A stretch of DNA of 64,000 nt from JAOUEA01 sp963810945 (GCA_963810945.1 CAWEPI010000004.1:682001-746000), one strand, 5' to 3'; counted from the first letter of the stretch, positions 9,199 to 18,519 are shown. Numbers and translations: made by a program. The notes: generated from the letters alone by a model not told the origin.

Positions 9199-10368
9199 AT
9201 GGATGCTCCCCAGAACTACCTCGCCGTGATCAAGGTCGTCGGCATCGGTGGCGGGGGCGTGAACGCGGTGAACCGGATGATCGAGGCAGGCCTCCGGGGC
9301 GTCGAGTTCATCGCCGTCAACACCGACGCCCAGACGCTGCTCATGTCCGATGCGGAAGTGAAGATGGACATCGGGCGGGAGACCACCCGGGGGCTGGGCG
9401 CGGGCTCGGATCCCGAGGTCGGGAGCCACGCCGCGTCCGAGCATGCCGACGAGATCGAGGAGATCCTCAAGGGCGCCGACATGGTGTTCATCACGGCGGG
9501 CGAAGGCGGGGGCACGGGCACCGGCGGCGCGCCCATCGTGGCGGAGATCGCACGTGGCCTGGGCGCGCTCACCATCGGCGTCGTCACCCGGCCGTTCGGC
9601 TTCGAGGGGCGCAAGCGCGCCACCCAGGCCGACATCGGCATCACCGAGCTGAAGAAGGCCGTCGACACCCTCATCGTGGTGCCCAACGACCGGTTGCTCC
9701 AGGTGGCCGATCCCAACACCCCGATGGTCGAGGCCTTCCGCATGGCGGACCAGGTCCTGTTCCAGGGCGTGGACGGCATCACCTCGCTCATCACCACCCC
9801 CGGGCTGATCAACCTCGACTTCGCGGACGTGAAGTCCGTGATGTCGGGGGCAGGCTCGGCCCTGATGGGGATCGGGCTGGGCTCGGGCGCCGACCGCGCC
9901 TCCGAGGCCGCCAAGTCCGCCATCAGCTCGCCGCTGCTCGAGTCCTCGATCGACGGTGCCAAGGGTGTCCTGCTGTCGATCGCGGGGCCGACCGACCTGA
10001 CGCTGCACGAGGTGAACCAAGCCGCCGACGCCATCACCAAGGTCGCCCATCCCGACGCCAACATCATCTTCGGCGCCGTCGTGGACGATGCGCTCGGCGA
10101 GGAGGTGCGCGTGACGGTCGTGGCCGCGGGGTTCGACAAGGTGACGCCCTCGGCGAGCTCCGGGTCCTCCAACCAGTTCGAGAGCCGGCTCTCCCGCCTG
10201 CTCGAGGAGCCGACGCGGGGTGAGTCCGAGCGCGAGGCGCTCCCCTCCATCCTCGCCGAGGACCTCGACGAGGCCGACGTGTTCACGACGGGGGAGACCG
10301 AGCCGCAGAAGACCGTCTCGTTCGACGCCGAGGAGGACCTCGACATCCCCGATTTCCTGAAGAGCTAG
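9199..10368 (+). CDS. ftsZ: cell division GTPase FtsZ
   Basis: Tubulin-like GTPase that forms the cytokinetic ring. The protein has 389 residues. Features are the N-terminal IKVVGIGGGGVNAVNRM, the tubulin signature GEGGGTGTGGAP near residues 100-111, the T7 loop containing NLDFADVK, and the conserved C-terminal peptide DLDIPDFL that binds partners such as SepF. ATG 9199 follows GGAGGAAGG at 9184-9192. It is separated from ftsQ by a promoter-bearing gap and from yggS by a large hairpin, so it can be expressed as its own unit. Confidence 0.98.
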   Translation: MDAPQNYLAVIKVVGIGGGGVNAVNRMIEAGLRGVEFIAVNTDAQTLLMSDAEVKMDIGRETTRGLGAGSDPEVGSHAASEHADEIEEILKGADMVFITAGEGGGTGTGGAPIVAEIARGLGALTIGVVTRPFGFEGRKRATQADIGITELKKAVDTLIVVPNDRLLQVADPNTPMVEAFRMADQVLFQGVDGITSLITTPGLINLDFADVKSVMSGAGSALMGIGLGSGADRASEAAKSAISSPLLESSIDGAKGVLLSIAGPTDLTLHEVNQAADAITKVAHPDANIIFGAVVDDALGEEVRVTVVAAGFDKVTPSASSGSSNQFESRLSRLLEEPTRGESEREALPSILAEDLDEADVFTTGETEPQKTVSFDAEEDLDIPDFLKS

Positions 10369-10400
10369 CGGCACCGCCCCGCGCGGCCCCGCGCGATCGT

Positions 10401-10475
10401 GGGGGGCGGGGAGGTACCCGAAGCGAGGAGGCGCCCTTCCCCCGCCTCTTGGCCGAGAGGACCTCCCCGCCCCCC
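10401..10475 (+). terminator. large nested hairpin after ftsZ
   Basis: Bases 10401-10415 (GGGGGGCGGGGAGGT) pair perfectly with 10461-10475. The 45-base interior itself contains a smaller inverted repeat of GAGGCG with CGCCTC. There is no T-run after it, so it may slow or partly end transcription, or protect the ftsZ message, instead of acting as a classical terminator. Confidence 0.5.
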
Positions 10476-10521
10476 GTTCCATGTCCCGGGGTCCCGCACC
10501 GACCGGGCTCGCGAGCGCCGG

Positions 10522-10527
10522 TACGCT
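10522..10527 (+). promoter_or_regulatory. -10 hexamer TACGCT before yggS
   Basis: TACGCT ends six bases before the yggS ATG and no SD-like sequence intervenes, which suggests a leaderless transcript. Confidence 0.4.
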
Positions 10528-10533
10528 GGAGCC

Positions 10534-11220
10534 ATGACCGGCACGCGGGACGAGGTCCTCGGGAACGTCGCGCGGATCCGCGCGTCGATCGCGCGCGCGG
10601 CCGACGCCGCAGGTCGCGACCCGGCGGAGATCCTGTTGGTGGCCGCGGCCAAGACGGTGAACGTGGAGGCCGTCCGGTGGGTGGCCGAGGCAGGGGTGAC
10701 CGCGGTCGGGGAGAACTACGTGCAGGAGCTCCGCAGCGTGCACGACGCGGTCGCCGGCGTGCGCTGGCACTTCATCGGGACGCTCCAGACGAACAGCGCT
10801 CACCATGTGGCGGCCCTAGCGGACGTCGTCGAGACCGTCACGGGCGGACGCGCGACCGAACGGCTCGCCCGCCGGGCGGCGGAGGTCGGGCGCACCATCG
10901 ATGTCCTGATGGAGGTCGACTACACGGGGACGCGCACCGGCGTTGCCCCGCAGGACGCATCCGACGTCGCCGCGCGGATCACGCGGCTCGAGGGCATCGC
11001 GCTGCGCGGGCTGATGACCCTCCCACCCCCCACGCGGACCGCCGAGGAGGCCCGCCCGTGGTTCCGTAGGCTCCGCGACCTACGCGATCGGATCCAGGAG
11101 AGCCTCCCCCAGGTGGTGGACTTGAGCATGGGGATGTCGTTGGATTACGAGGTCGCGGTGCAGGAAGGCGCTACATTGGTTCGGGTCGGGACGGCGCTGT
11201 TCGGCCCCCGGACCAGGTGA
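10534..11220 (+). CDS. yggS: PLP homeostasis protein (YggS/PLPBP family)
   Basis: Cytoplasmic single-domain PLP-binding barrel that buffers pyridoxal phosphate and affects amino-acid balance; no enzyme reaction is established for the family. The protein is 228 residues. The PLP lysine is expected at Lys40 in VAAAKTVN, followed by VGENYVQE and WHFIGTLQTN, and the phosphate-binding end is SMGMSLDYEVAV. The ATG at 10534 is preferred over upstream in-frame starts because those lie inside the hairpin region. A yggS homologue between ftsZ and sepF is the usual actinobacterial and Gram-positive arrangement. Confidence 0.93.
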   Translation: MTGTRDEVLGNVARIRASIARAADAAGRDPAEILLVAAAKTVNVEAVRWVAEAGVTAVGENYVQELRSVHDAVAGVRWHFIGTLQTNSAHHVAALADVVETVTGGRATERLARRAAEVGRTIDVLMEVDYTGTRTGVAPQDASDVAARITRLEGIALRGLMTLPPPTRTAEEARPWFRRLRDLRDRIQESLPQVVDLSMGMSLDYEVAVQEGATLVRVGTALFGPRTR

Positions 11221-11243
11221 GGCGTACGCAGGAAGGATCGGAG

Positions 11244-11714
11244 ATGGCCGGCGTGTGGAAGAAGACCCTGAACTACCTCGGGCTCGTCGAGGAGGACGAG
11301 GACTTCGTCGAGGAGATGCCCGAGGTGGAACCCGCGCCGGTCAGGCGCATGCGGCCCCAGGCCGTGCGTGAGGTCTCGGCCGACTCCGAAGGAGTGGTGC
11401 GCACGATCCCGTCGAGCGGACGCCCCGCCACCGCCACCGGTGCCATCCACAAGTCCGAACCGAAGCGGTTCAACGAAGCGCGTGAGGTGGCCGACCGGTT
11501 CAAGGAAGGCACGGCGGTGATCATGAACCTCCAGTCCACCGAGGATTCGATCGCCCGCCGCCTGGTCGACTTCGCGAGCGGGCTCGTCTACGGGCTGGAC
11601 GGCAAGATCGAGCTGGTCGCGAACCGCGTGTACCTGCTCACCCCGGCCGACGTCGAGGTCTCGGCCGAGGAACGCGAGCGACTCGCGGGCGGCGGGTTCT
11701 ACAACCAGTTCTAG
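11244..11714 (+). CDS. sepF: FtsZ-anchoring division protein SepF
   Basis: SepF links FtsZ filaments to the membrane. The 156-residue protein has an N-terminal amphipathic stretch (MAGVWKKTLNYLGLVEE), an acidic and variable linker (to about residue 75) and the C-terminal dimerising domain containing FKEGTAVIMNLQ and RRLVDFASGLVYGLDG. ATG 11244 with GGAAGG at 11231-11236 is preferred to the GTG at 11217, which overlaps the yggS stop and would add nine unconserved residues. In actinobacteria SepF is the principal membrane anchor of FtsZ because FtsA is absent. Confidence 0.94.
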   Translation: MAGVWKKTLNYLGLVEEDEDFVEEMPEVEPAPVRRMRPQAVREVSADSEGVVRTIPSSGRPATATGAIHKSEPKRFNEAREVADRFKEGTAVIMNLQSTEDSIARRLVDFASGLVYGLDGKIELVANRVYLLTPADVEVSAEERERLAGGGFYNQF

Positions 11715-11741
11715 GCCACCCGTGGCCACGGTCGCTGCTGT

Positions 11742-11747
11742 TAGCCT
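11742..11747 (+). promoter_or_regulatory. extended -10 TGTTAGCCT before yggT
   Basis: TAGCCT with an upstream TGn lies eight bases before the yggT ATG and there is no SD, so yggT may have its own leaderless promoter. Confidence 0.4.
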
Positions 11748-11755
11748 CTCCGGCG

Positions 11756-12037
11756 ATGATCGCCACCTCTCCGATCGTGCGCGTGCTCAGCCTCGCGCTC
11801 ACGGTCTTCTGGATCCTGCTGCTGGCCCGGGTGATCCTGAGCTGGCTGGAGGTGTTCGGCGTGCGCCTGCCCATCTCGGGTCCCTGGCGCGCCATCGCCG
11901 ACCTGCTGAACGACGTCACGGAGCCCGTCCTGCGCCCGCTCCGCAAGATCGTCCCCCCGGCGGGCATGTTCGACCTGTCGGTCGTGGTCGCGTTCATCAT
12001 CGTTATCGTGCTGCAGCAGGCGCTCAACGCGTTCTGA
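11756..12037 (+). CDS. yggT: YggT family membrane protein
   Basis: Small integral membrane protein of 93 residues with two long hydrophobic segments (about 7-30 and 72-91) flanking a loop that holds the family motif TEPVLRPLRKIVPP. The family sits beside sepF and divIVA in many Gram-positive genomes and has been linked to osmotic and division functions, but its biochemical role is not settled. It reads alone between sepF and divIVA with short gaps on both sides. Confidence 0.88.
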   Translation: MIATSPIVRVLSLALTVFWILLLARVILSWLEVFGVRLPISGPWRAIADLLNDVTEPVLRPLRKIVPPAGMFDLSVVVAFIIVIVLQQALNAF

Positions 12038-12056
12038 GGCCGGAGGAGGGGTTCCG

Positions 12057-12869
12057 ATGAGGAAGAAGCAGAAGGGCTCGAGCGACGCGGACCAGTTCAC
12101 GTCCTCGCCTCCCGCGTCGACGTCGACGTCGAAGGTGGTCTCCGCGCTCGACATCCAACAGAAGGAATTCCGCGTCCAGCGGTTCGGCGGCTACGCCCTG
12201 CGCGACGTGGATGAGTTCCTCGATGAGGTGACCGACGCGATGTCCGCGCTCGTCGCGGAGAACGAACGGCTGCGCAAGGGCGCCCCGGCTGGCGCGGCAC
12301 CCGTGGTCGGCACCGCCGATATCGCCGACGTCAACCGCCAAGCCGACGAGATCATCCAGCGCGCGCGCGACGAGGCCGGCCGGATCACGGCCGAGGCTCG
12401 GGAGCAGGCCGCAGCCCTGTCCGGCGGGGGCGTCGCCTCGGCCGCGGGTGGGGTCTCGGCCGCCGACCGCGCGGCCATCAACGCCTTCCTCGGGCGCGAG
12501 AAGGAGTTCCTGCAGAGCCTCGCCGGACTCGTCCAGGGGCACGCGGAGACGGTGAAGTCCATGGCGAAGGCCGCTCGTGGGACGGCGCCCGCGCCTCCTG
12601 CGCCTGCATCGCCTGCATCCGCGCCCGCCCCGGAGCCCGCCGTGTCGAAGGCGCCACCACCGCCGAAGGCCGAACCGGAGGCATCCTCCGCGCCACCCGC
12701 TCCGCCCGCGGCGACGCAGCCGGCGGCCGAGGCCACGATCGCGATGCCGGACGAGGCGCCGGTGCGCGTGGAGGAGCCGGAGCCGGCCACCGTCGGGCGC
12801 GGCGACGCCGACCCCGAGCCGGCCGAGGGCGACGACGCCCTGCGCGAGCTGTTCTGGGGCGAGGACTGA
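12057..12869 (+). CDS. divIVA: polar growth and division protein DivIVA (Wag31-like)
   Basis: Coiled-coil cytoskeletal protein that gathers at curved membrane and directs polar wall synthesis in actinobacteria. The 270-residue protein has an unusual charged N-terminal lead of about 28 residues before the DivIVA signature DIQQKEFRVQRFGGYALRDV. A coiled-coil (NRQADEIIQRARDEAGRI) and a long Ala/Pro-rich acidic tail (from about residue 180) follow. ATG 12057 has GGAGGAGGGG upstream at 12041-12050. It is the last plus-strand gene of the division cluster and converges with ileS 33 bases away. Confidence 0.93.
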   Translation: MRKKQKGSSDADQFTSSPPASTSTSKVVSALDIQQKEFRVQRFGGYALRDVDEFLDEVTDAMSALVAENERLRKGAPAGAAPVVGTADIADVNRQADEIIQRARDEAGRITAEAREQAAALSGGGVASAAGGVSAADRAAINAFLGREKEFLQSLAGLVQGHAETVKSMAKAARGTAPAPPAPASPASAPAPEPAVSKAPPPPKAEPEASSAPPAPPAATQPAAEATIAMPDEAPVRVEEPEPATVGRGDADPEPAEGDDALRELFWGED

Positions 12870-12902
12870 GTCGAGCCGCCGAGCCCCGACCCCGACCCGA
12901 CC

Positions 12903-15900
12903 TCACGGATCCGGCAGGGCCATCCGCACGCTGACCGTCACCGGCTCGCCGTCGATCTCGGCGGACTGGCGATGACCGCCCTGGAGCACGTGGTCGCTCA
13001 CGGAGACGGCGAGCGTCTCGGCCGCGATCTCGTCGCGGTGCGCGGCCAGCGCGTCGGCCACGGAGCCGCCTGAGCTCACGCCCAGGTCGATCCGATCGCT
13101 CACGTCGAGGTCCGCGGCCTTGCGGGCGTCCTGGACGAGGCGCACGAGCTCGCGCGCGATCCCCTCGCGACGGAGCTCCTCGGTGAGCTCGAGGTCGAGC
13201 GCAACCGTGATGCCTCCTTCGCTCGCCACCCCCCACCCCTCACGGACCTCCTGGGCGAGTTCCACGTCGGACGCGCTCAGCTCGACCGGTCCGTCCGCGA
13301 GTTCCACGGAGACGCCCTCGCCGCGGGCGAGCGCCGACGCGAGGGTCCCGTCGTCCCGCGCCAGCGCCGCGGCGACCTCCTTCACGCGCGGCCCTAGCTT
13401 GGGTCCGAGCACCTTGAAGTCGGGCTTGGCGCGCCAACGCCCGAACGTCTCCGCCGACTCCGCGAACACGATCCGCTTCACGTTGAGCTCGTCGGCCACG
13501 ATGTCCAGGAGCGCCTCGAGGCTCGCGCGGTCGCCGGTGAAGTGCACCACGGCCTCGGACAGCGGCTGGCGAACCTTCGTCTTGGTCTCGACCCGGACCG
13601 TGCGGCCGAGGCCGACGATCGCGCGCGCGGTGGCCATGGCGGCGTCGAGGCCGTCGTCGCGCGCGCCGTCCTCCGGGAGCGGGTAGTCGGCCAGGTGCAC
13701 CGAGTCGGGCCTGCCGTCACGTCCGGCCCCGAGGTTCCGCCAGAGCTCCTCGGCCACGAAGGGGGTGAAGGGGGCGAGGAGCGTCGTCACCGTCACCAGG
13801 CACGTGTGCAGCGTGTGGAACGCCGCGACGGCGTCGGCGCCCGCCTCGCCTCCCGGGTTCCAGAAGCGCCGCCGCGACCGCCGCACGTACCAGTTGGAGA
13901 GGTCGTCGACGAAGGCCTGGATCGCGCGTCCCGCGCCCGTGGCGTCGTAGGCCTCGAGCCCGTCGCGGGCCGCGGCCACCGTGCGGGCCAGCTGCGAGAG
14001 GATCCACCGGTCGAGGAGGGTGGCGCCCGGCCGGGGCGGGCGCCGGCGTCGCCTCCGGGTCGAAGCCGTCGGCGTTCGCGTACGTGACGAAGAACGCGTA
14101 GACGTGCCAGAGGGTGAGCAGGAACTGCCGCAGGACCTCGTCGAGGACCTCGTGCCCGATGCGCCGCGAGGCCCACGGCGAGCCGTTCGTCAGCATGTAC
14201 CAGCGCAGGGCGTCCGCGCCCTGGCGGTCGAGGGCCTCCCACGGATCGAAGATGTTCCCGAGCGACTTCGACATCTTCCGGCCGTCCGCGCCGACGAGGT
14301 GCCCGAGGCAGACCACGTTGCGGTAGGCGGTCTCATCGAACTGGAGGACGCTCTCCGCCATCAACGTGTAGAACCAGCCGCGCGTCTGATCGATCGCCTC
14401 GGAGATGAAGTCGGCGGGGAACGCCGCGGCGAACGCCTCCTCGCCGCGCCCGAGCTCGGGGTGATAGCCCCATTGTGCGAAGGGCATGGCGCCGGAGTCG
14501 TACCAGGTGTCGATCACCTCGGGGACGCGCGTGGCGGTCGCCCCACACGTGGGACAGGGGAGCGTGACCTCGTCGATCGCGGGGCGGTGCGGGTCGACGT
14601 CGGACACGTCGCGACCGGCCAGGGCGCCCAGTTCGCTGAGGGAGCCCACGGCCGTCTGATGGCCCGCCGCGCAGCGCCAGATCGGAAGGGGGGTGCCCCA
14701 GTACCGCTCCCGCGAGAGCGCCCAATCCACGTTGTTCTCGAGCCAGTTCCCGTACCGGCCGTGCTTGATGTGGTCGGGGACCCAGTTGACGCCCTCGTTC
14801 ACAGCGAGGAGCCGCTCCTTCACCTCGGTGGTGCGCACGTACCAGGAGGTCCGGGCGTAGTAGAGGAGCGGCGTCTGGCACCGCCAGCAGAACGGGTACG
14901 CGTGCTCGATCGTGTCGGCGGCGAAGAGCACGCCCCGCGTGCGCAGCTCCTCCACGATCTTCGGATCGGCGTCCTTCACGAAGAGCCCTCGCACGAACGC
15001 AGGCGCTTGCTCGGTGAACCGTCCGGCGTCGTCCACGGGTTTGAAGATCGGCCACCCCTGCTCGCGGCCGACGGCCAGGTCTTCCGGGCCGAAGGCAGGC
15101 GCCATGTGGACGATGCCGGAGCCGTCCTCCATCGAGACGAAATCTCCCCCCACCACGACGTGGGCGCCCTCGACGTTGGGGTAGGGGGGCTCGTAGCGCG
15201 CCCCGATCAACCGGTCACCCGTGAGCGTGCCCACGATCGATCCGCCTTCGCCGAGCACGCGCTCGCGCAGCGCCGCACCGACCACCAAGCGCTCCCCGCT
15301 CGCGCTCGACCACCACGTACTCCGCCTGTGGCGCGACCGCCGCGCCCTCGTTCGACGGGAGCGTCCACGGCGTGGTGGTCCATACGACGAGCGACGCGCC
15401 GACGAGCGAGGTGTCGGAGGGAACCTCGATCAGCGGCAGGCGCAGGAAGACGCTCGGGTCCTCGACGGTCTCGTAACCCATCGCGACCTCGGCATCGGAC
15501 AGCGCGGTGCCGCAGCGCGGGCAGTAGGCCGTGACCTTGTCGGACTCCTGCAGCAGGCCGCGGCCGTGCAGCGCCTTCAGGGACCACCAGACCGACTCGA
15601 TGTACGCGGTGTTCATCGTCCAGTACGCGTCATCGAGGTCGATCCACATCCCGATGCGCTCGGATAGCTTCGCCCAATCGTCGATGTAGCGGGTCACGGA
15701 CTCCCGGCAGCGCCGGTTGAACTCGGCCACTCCGAAGGCCTCGATGTCACGCTTGCCGGTGGTGCCGATCTCCTTCTCCACCTCGAGCTCCACCGGCAGA
15801 CCGTGGCAGTCCCAACCGCCCTTGCGCGGCACGTGGTGCCCGGTCATCGTCTTGAAGCGCGGGTAGATGTCCTTGAACGTGCGCGCCTCGACGTGGTGCA

Positions 15901-16072
15901 CGCCCGGGCGGCCGTTGGCCGTCGGCGGGCCCTCGTAGAAGACCCAGCGGGGAGCGTCTGCACGCTGGGCCAGCGAACGCGCGAAGACGTCGGCCTCCTT
16001 CCAGAACTCGAGGATCCCCCGCTCGAGCTCGGGGAAGCTGACCTTCGGGTCGACCGGCTCGAACCGTGCCAT
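12903..16072 (-). CDS. ileS: isoleucyl-tRNA synthetase, two apparent frameshifts
   Basis: Charges tRNA-Ile with isoleucine. Read on the minus strand from ATG 16072 (GGAGGAGGAG just upstream), the HIGH-type motif is PPTANGRPGVHH and the KMSKS motif is GRKMSKSLGN. The editing domain lies between them, and a long C-terminal anticodon-binding region includes RFWNPGGEAGAD and FVAEELWRNL. The frame changes twice, at about 15290 (before LVVGAALRERV) and about 14028 (before LLDRWILSQLA). Each is explained by one extra base, and the span then gives 1055 residues, normal for the long IleRS type with eukaryote-like architecture. The core motifs on all three pieces are intact, so the breaks look like sequence errors. 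Expression is controlled by the T-box upstream. Confidence 0.94.
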
Positions 16073-16084
16073 CGCTCCTCCTCC

Positions 16085-16262
16085 ACACACGCGAAACGCC
16101 CCGTCCCTTGCAGGGACGAGGCGCAGGCCCCGCGGTGCCACCCCGCTTGCCGCGGACCTCGCGGTCCGCGGCCGCTCACGGCCTCCCGATCGAAGGCCTC
16201 CCGCGATCACGGGCGGGTCCCGCCTGCGCCTACCGGGGTCGCGCGATGGTGCGACCCGTTCG
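16085..16262 (-). promoter_or_regulatory. isoleucine T-box leader with ultrashort stem I
   Basis: On the minus strand the T-box core GTGGCACCGCG is clear (plus positions 16131-16142). Upstream, GGGTCGC at 16251-16257 pairs with GCGACCC at 16234-16241 around a short loop containing ACCATCG. ATC is an isoleucine codon and is the likely specifier. Downstream of the T-box a stem GTCCCTGCAAGGGAC within 16096-16122 is followed by TTT and can serve as the alternative structure. The arrangement matches the ultrashort stem I class known from actinobacterial ileS genes, which binds uncharged tRNA-Ile and raises expression. The mode (translation or attenuation) is not decided by the sequence. Confidence 0.88.
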
Positions 16263-16390
16263 GACAGGGGCTCGGGGAGGATGCCCGTGGGGTGCTCGGC
16301 GCCGGGCTCCCACCACCCCCGGCTCGCTCTGGCTCCACGGTCCCCACGACCGCGTTCCCGTCGTCGCCTCTGACGCGGGATGCTACACCC

Positions 16391-16654
16391 ATGACCGCCA
16401 CCATCACCGTGCGGGTCGTGCCTCGATCGGGCCGCGATGCCGTCGAGGTCGGGGAGGAAGGCGTCGTGGTGCGGGTGCGCTCGGCCCCGCAGGGCGGCGA
16501 GGCGACGGCCCGGGCGGCCTCGACCCTTGCCGCCGCGCTGCGGGTGCCGAAGTCCTCGGTGCGCCTGCGATCGGGCACCCGATCGCGCATCAAGGTCTTC
16601 GTGCTGGAGGGCCTGGATCCCGACCAGCTCGAGGATCGGCTGCGTACCCTCTGA
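16391..16654 (+). CDS. DUF167 (YggU) family protein
   Basis: Small cytoplasmic protein of 87 residues with the family core: an N-terminal strand TITVRVVPRSGRDAVE, the hydrophobic VVVRVRSAPQGGEA and the basic SSVRLRSGTRSRIKVF. The function of DUF167 is not established. It stands divergently from the ileS T-box with no SD before its ATG, and TACACC directly before the start is only a weak -10 match. Confidence 0.85.
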   Translation: MTATITVRVVPRSGRDAVEVGEEGVVVRVRSAPQGGEATARAASTLAAALRVPKSSVRLRSGTRSRIKVFVLEGLDPDQLEDRLRTL

Positions 16655-16688
16655 CCTGCGGTTACGGGCTCGGGCGGGAACCATCTGC

Positions 16689-16694
16689 TACCCT
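16689..16694 (+). promoter_or_regulatory. extended -10 TGCTACCCT before the TraR/DksA gene
   Basis: TACCCT with upstream TGC lies nine bases before the ATG at 16704 and no SD is present. Confidence 0.4.
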
Positions 16695-16703
16695 TCGCCG
16701 ACC

Positions 16704-17087
16704 ATGGCTGAGAGCAAGCTCACGAAGAAGGAGGTCGACGAGCTGCGCGCGCGCCTCACCGAGGAGCGCACGGAGCTCGCGACCCAGCTGTCCACGATCG
16801 AGGAGGACGCGTTCTCGACGACGCAGTCCGAGCTCTCCGGGGACGTGGGCCTCGACGACGAGTCGGCCGACGCGGGCAGCGCCACCTTCGAGCGCGAGAA
16901 GGATCTGTCGATCGAGCAGAACGTCCGCGACCTGCTGGACAAGATCGAGCGGGCCCTCAAGCGTATGGACGAGGGCACCTACGGTGTCTGTGAGATCTGC
17001 GGCAAGCCCATCGAGAAGGCGCGGATCAAGGCGCTGCCCTACGTCGACCTCTGCATCAAGGACGCCCAGGCGCAGTCGCGCCGCTAG
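16704..17087 (+). CDS. TraR/DksA-type zinc-finger protein
   Basis: A 127-residue protein with an N-terminal coiled-coil hairpin (about 5-95: ELRARLTEERTELATQL and EQNVRDLLDKIERALKRMDEG) and a C-terminal finger YGVCEICGKPI...LPYVDLCIKD. This is the DksA/TraR layout, in which the coiled coil reaches into the RNA polymerase secondary channel. Three finger cysteines are visible; where the fourth would stand the sequence reads CIKD, so metal binding may use Asp or be weak. Genes of this kind lie between ileS and lspA in many actinobacteria. A role in transcription is inferred from family only. Confidence 0.85.
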   Translation: MAESKLTKKEVDELRARLTEERTELATQLSTIEEDAFSTTQSELSGDVGLDDESADAGSATFEREKDLSIEQNVRDLLDKIERALKRMDEGTYGVCEICGKPIEKARIKALPYVDLCIKDAQAQSRR

Positions 17088-17092
17088 GGCCC

Positions 17093-17593
17093 GTGGAGCC
17101 GTCGGCCCGTCGCGGCGCGGCCATCCTGTTCGCCACCGCGGCGGGGGCCTACCTGCTCGATCGCCTCTCCAAGGTCTGGGCCGAGAACACGCTCCAGGAC
17201 CACCCCATCGTCGTGATCAAGGGCGTCCTCACGTTGCAGTTCACGACGAACTCGGGCGGGGCCTTCAGCCTGGGACAGAGCGCGCCCTGGGTCTTCGCCG
17301 GGTTCACGATCGGGGTGTCGGTGCTCATCGTGGCCACCGCGTTCCGGCATAGGAGCACGCTCACGTCCGTCGGGCTCGGGCTCGTCCTGGGCGGCGCGCT
17401 CGGCAACCTCACCGACCGCATCGTGCGGGCGCCGGGGATGCGGGGACGCGTGGTCGACTTCATCGACTTCCACATCTGGCCCGTCTTCAACCTCGCCGAC
17501 AGCGCCGTCGTGATCGGCGCCCTGCTCCTCGGATGGGCAGCGCTGCGTTCGGACCACGCCGGCGCCGACGTCACCTCCGCCCGCGATGGCTGA
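17093..17593 (+). CDS. lspA: lipoprotein signal peptidase
   Basis: Membrane aspartic peptidase (signal peptidase II) that cleaves prolipoproteins after diacylglyceryl addition. It serves the several lipoproteins coded in this window. The 166-residue protein has four hydrophobic segments. The two catalytic aspartates lie in GNLTDR (near residue 106) and FNLADS (near residue 134), with RVVDFIDFHIWP between them. GTG 17093 starts five bases after the preceding stop, and the 3' end overlaps rluD by eight bases. Confidence 0.94.
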   Translation: MEPSARRGAAILFATAAGAYLLDRLSKVWAENTLQDHPIVVIKGVLTLQFTTNSGGAFSLGQSAPWVFAGFTIGVSVLIVATAFRHRSTLTSVGLGLVLGGALGNLTDRIVRAPGMRGRVVDFIDFHIWPVFNLADSAVVIGALLLGWAALRSDHAGADVTSARDG

Positions 17594-18485
17594 GTCCTTC
17601 GAAGGGGTCCCGGGACGCCTCGACGTGGTGTTGGCGGGCCTCAGTGGCAGGCCGCGTGCCGACGTCCAGCGCGCGATCGCGGCGGGCCGCGTGCGGGTGG
17701 ACGGCGCCGCCCGACCCAAGTCGTTCCGCCTCGACGGCGGTGAGCGCATCGAGGCGGATCTCGCCACGGACGCCGGTCTCGCGCCCGAGGGTCCGCCCGT
17801 GCCGGTCCGCTTCCGCGACGCCCACCTGCTCGTGATCGCGAAGCCGGCCGGGCTCGTCACCCATCCGACGGAGGGCCGGCGAAGCGCCACCCTCGTGAAC
17901 CGGCTGCTCGGGATGGGCGTGCCGCTGTCGAGCATCGGCGGCCCGTTGCGCCCGGGGATCGTGCATCGCCTGGACGCGGGGACGAGCGGCCTCATGGTGG
18001 TGGCGGAGACCGACGAGGCGCACGAGGCGCTCGCCGCGATGTTCAAGGCGCACGCGGTGGAGCGGCGCTACCTCACGTTGGTGCGCGGAGCCGTCGCGCA
18101 CGAGGACTTCAGCGTGGACGCGCCGCTGGGGCGATCGGCGAATCGGGTGGTGGTGGATCACACGGAGGGACGTCGGGCGGAGACGCGCTTCGCGGTGCGC
18201 GAACGCCTCGCGACCTCGACCCTGTTGGAGGCGACGCCCCGCACGGGGCGCACGCATCAGATCCGTGTCCACCTGCAGGCGATCGGGCACTCGATCCTCG
18301 GGGACAAGGCCTACGGGGGCGGCGGCGACGACGCGAACGCTCTCGGTCTCACGCGGCCGTTCCTGCACTCGTGGCGGATCGCGTTCACACACCCCCTGAC
18401 CGGGGAGCGCATCGAGCTGGAGGAGCCGCTCCCGCAGGACCTCGAGGCGGCGCTGGGCCGGGCGCGCGCGGCATCGAGGTCGTGA
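17586..18485 (+). CDS. rluD: RluD-family 23S rRNA pseudouridine synthase
   Basis: Isomerises uridines in large-subunit rRNA. The 299-residue protein has an N-terminal S4 RNA-binding domain (about 10-75) and a catalytic domain with IAKPAGLVTHPTEG, the catalytic Asp in the motif HRLDAGTSGLMV (near residue 132), and PRTGRTHQIRVHLQAIGHSI. ATG 17586 overlaps lspA. This gene between lspA and dnaE is standard in actinobacteria. Exact target positions cannot be read from the sequence. Confidence 0.92.
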   Translation: MAESFEGVPGRLDVVLAGLSGRPRADVQRAIAAGRVRVDGAARPKSFRLDGGERIEADLATDAGLAPEGPPVPVRFRDAHLLVIAKPAGLVTHPTEGRRSATLVNRLLGMGVPLSSIGGPLRPGIVHRLDAGTSGLMVVAETDEAHEALAAMFKAHAVERRYLTLVRGAVAHEDFSVDAPLGRSANRVVVDHTEGRRAETRFAVRERLATSTLLEATPRTGRTHQIRVHLQAIGHSILGDKAYGGGGDDANALGLTRPFLHSWRIAFTHPLTGERIELEEPLPQDLEAALGRARAASRS

Positions 18486-18519
18486 CCGGCGTCGCGACGC
18501 ACCCCCCCGACCTGCAGCC

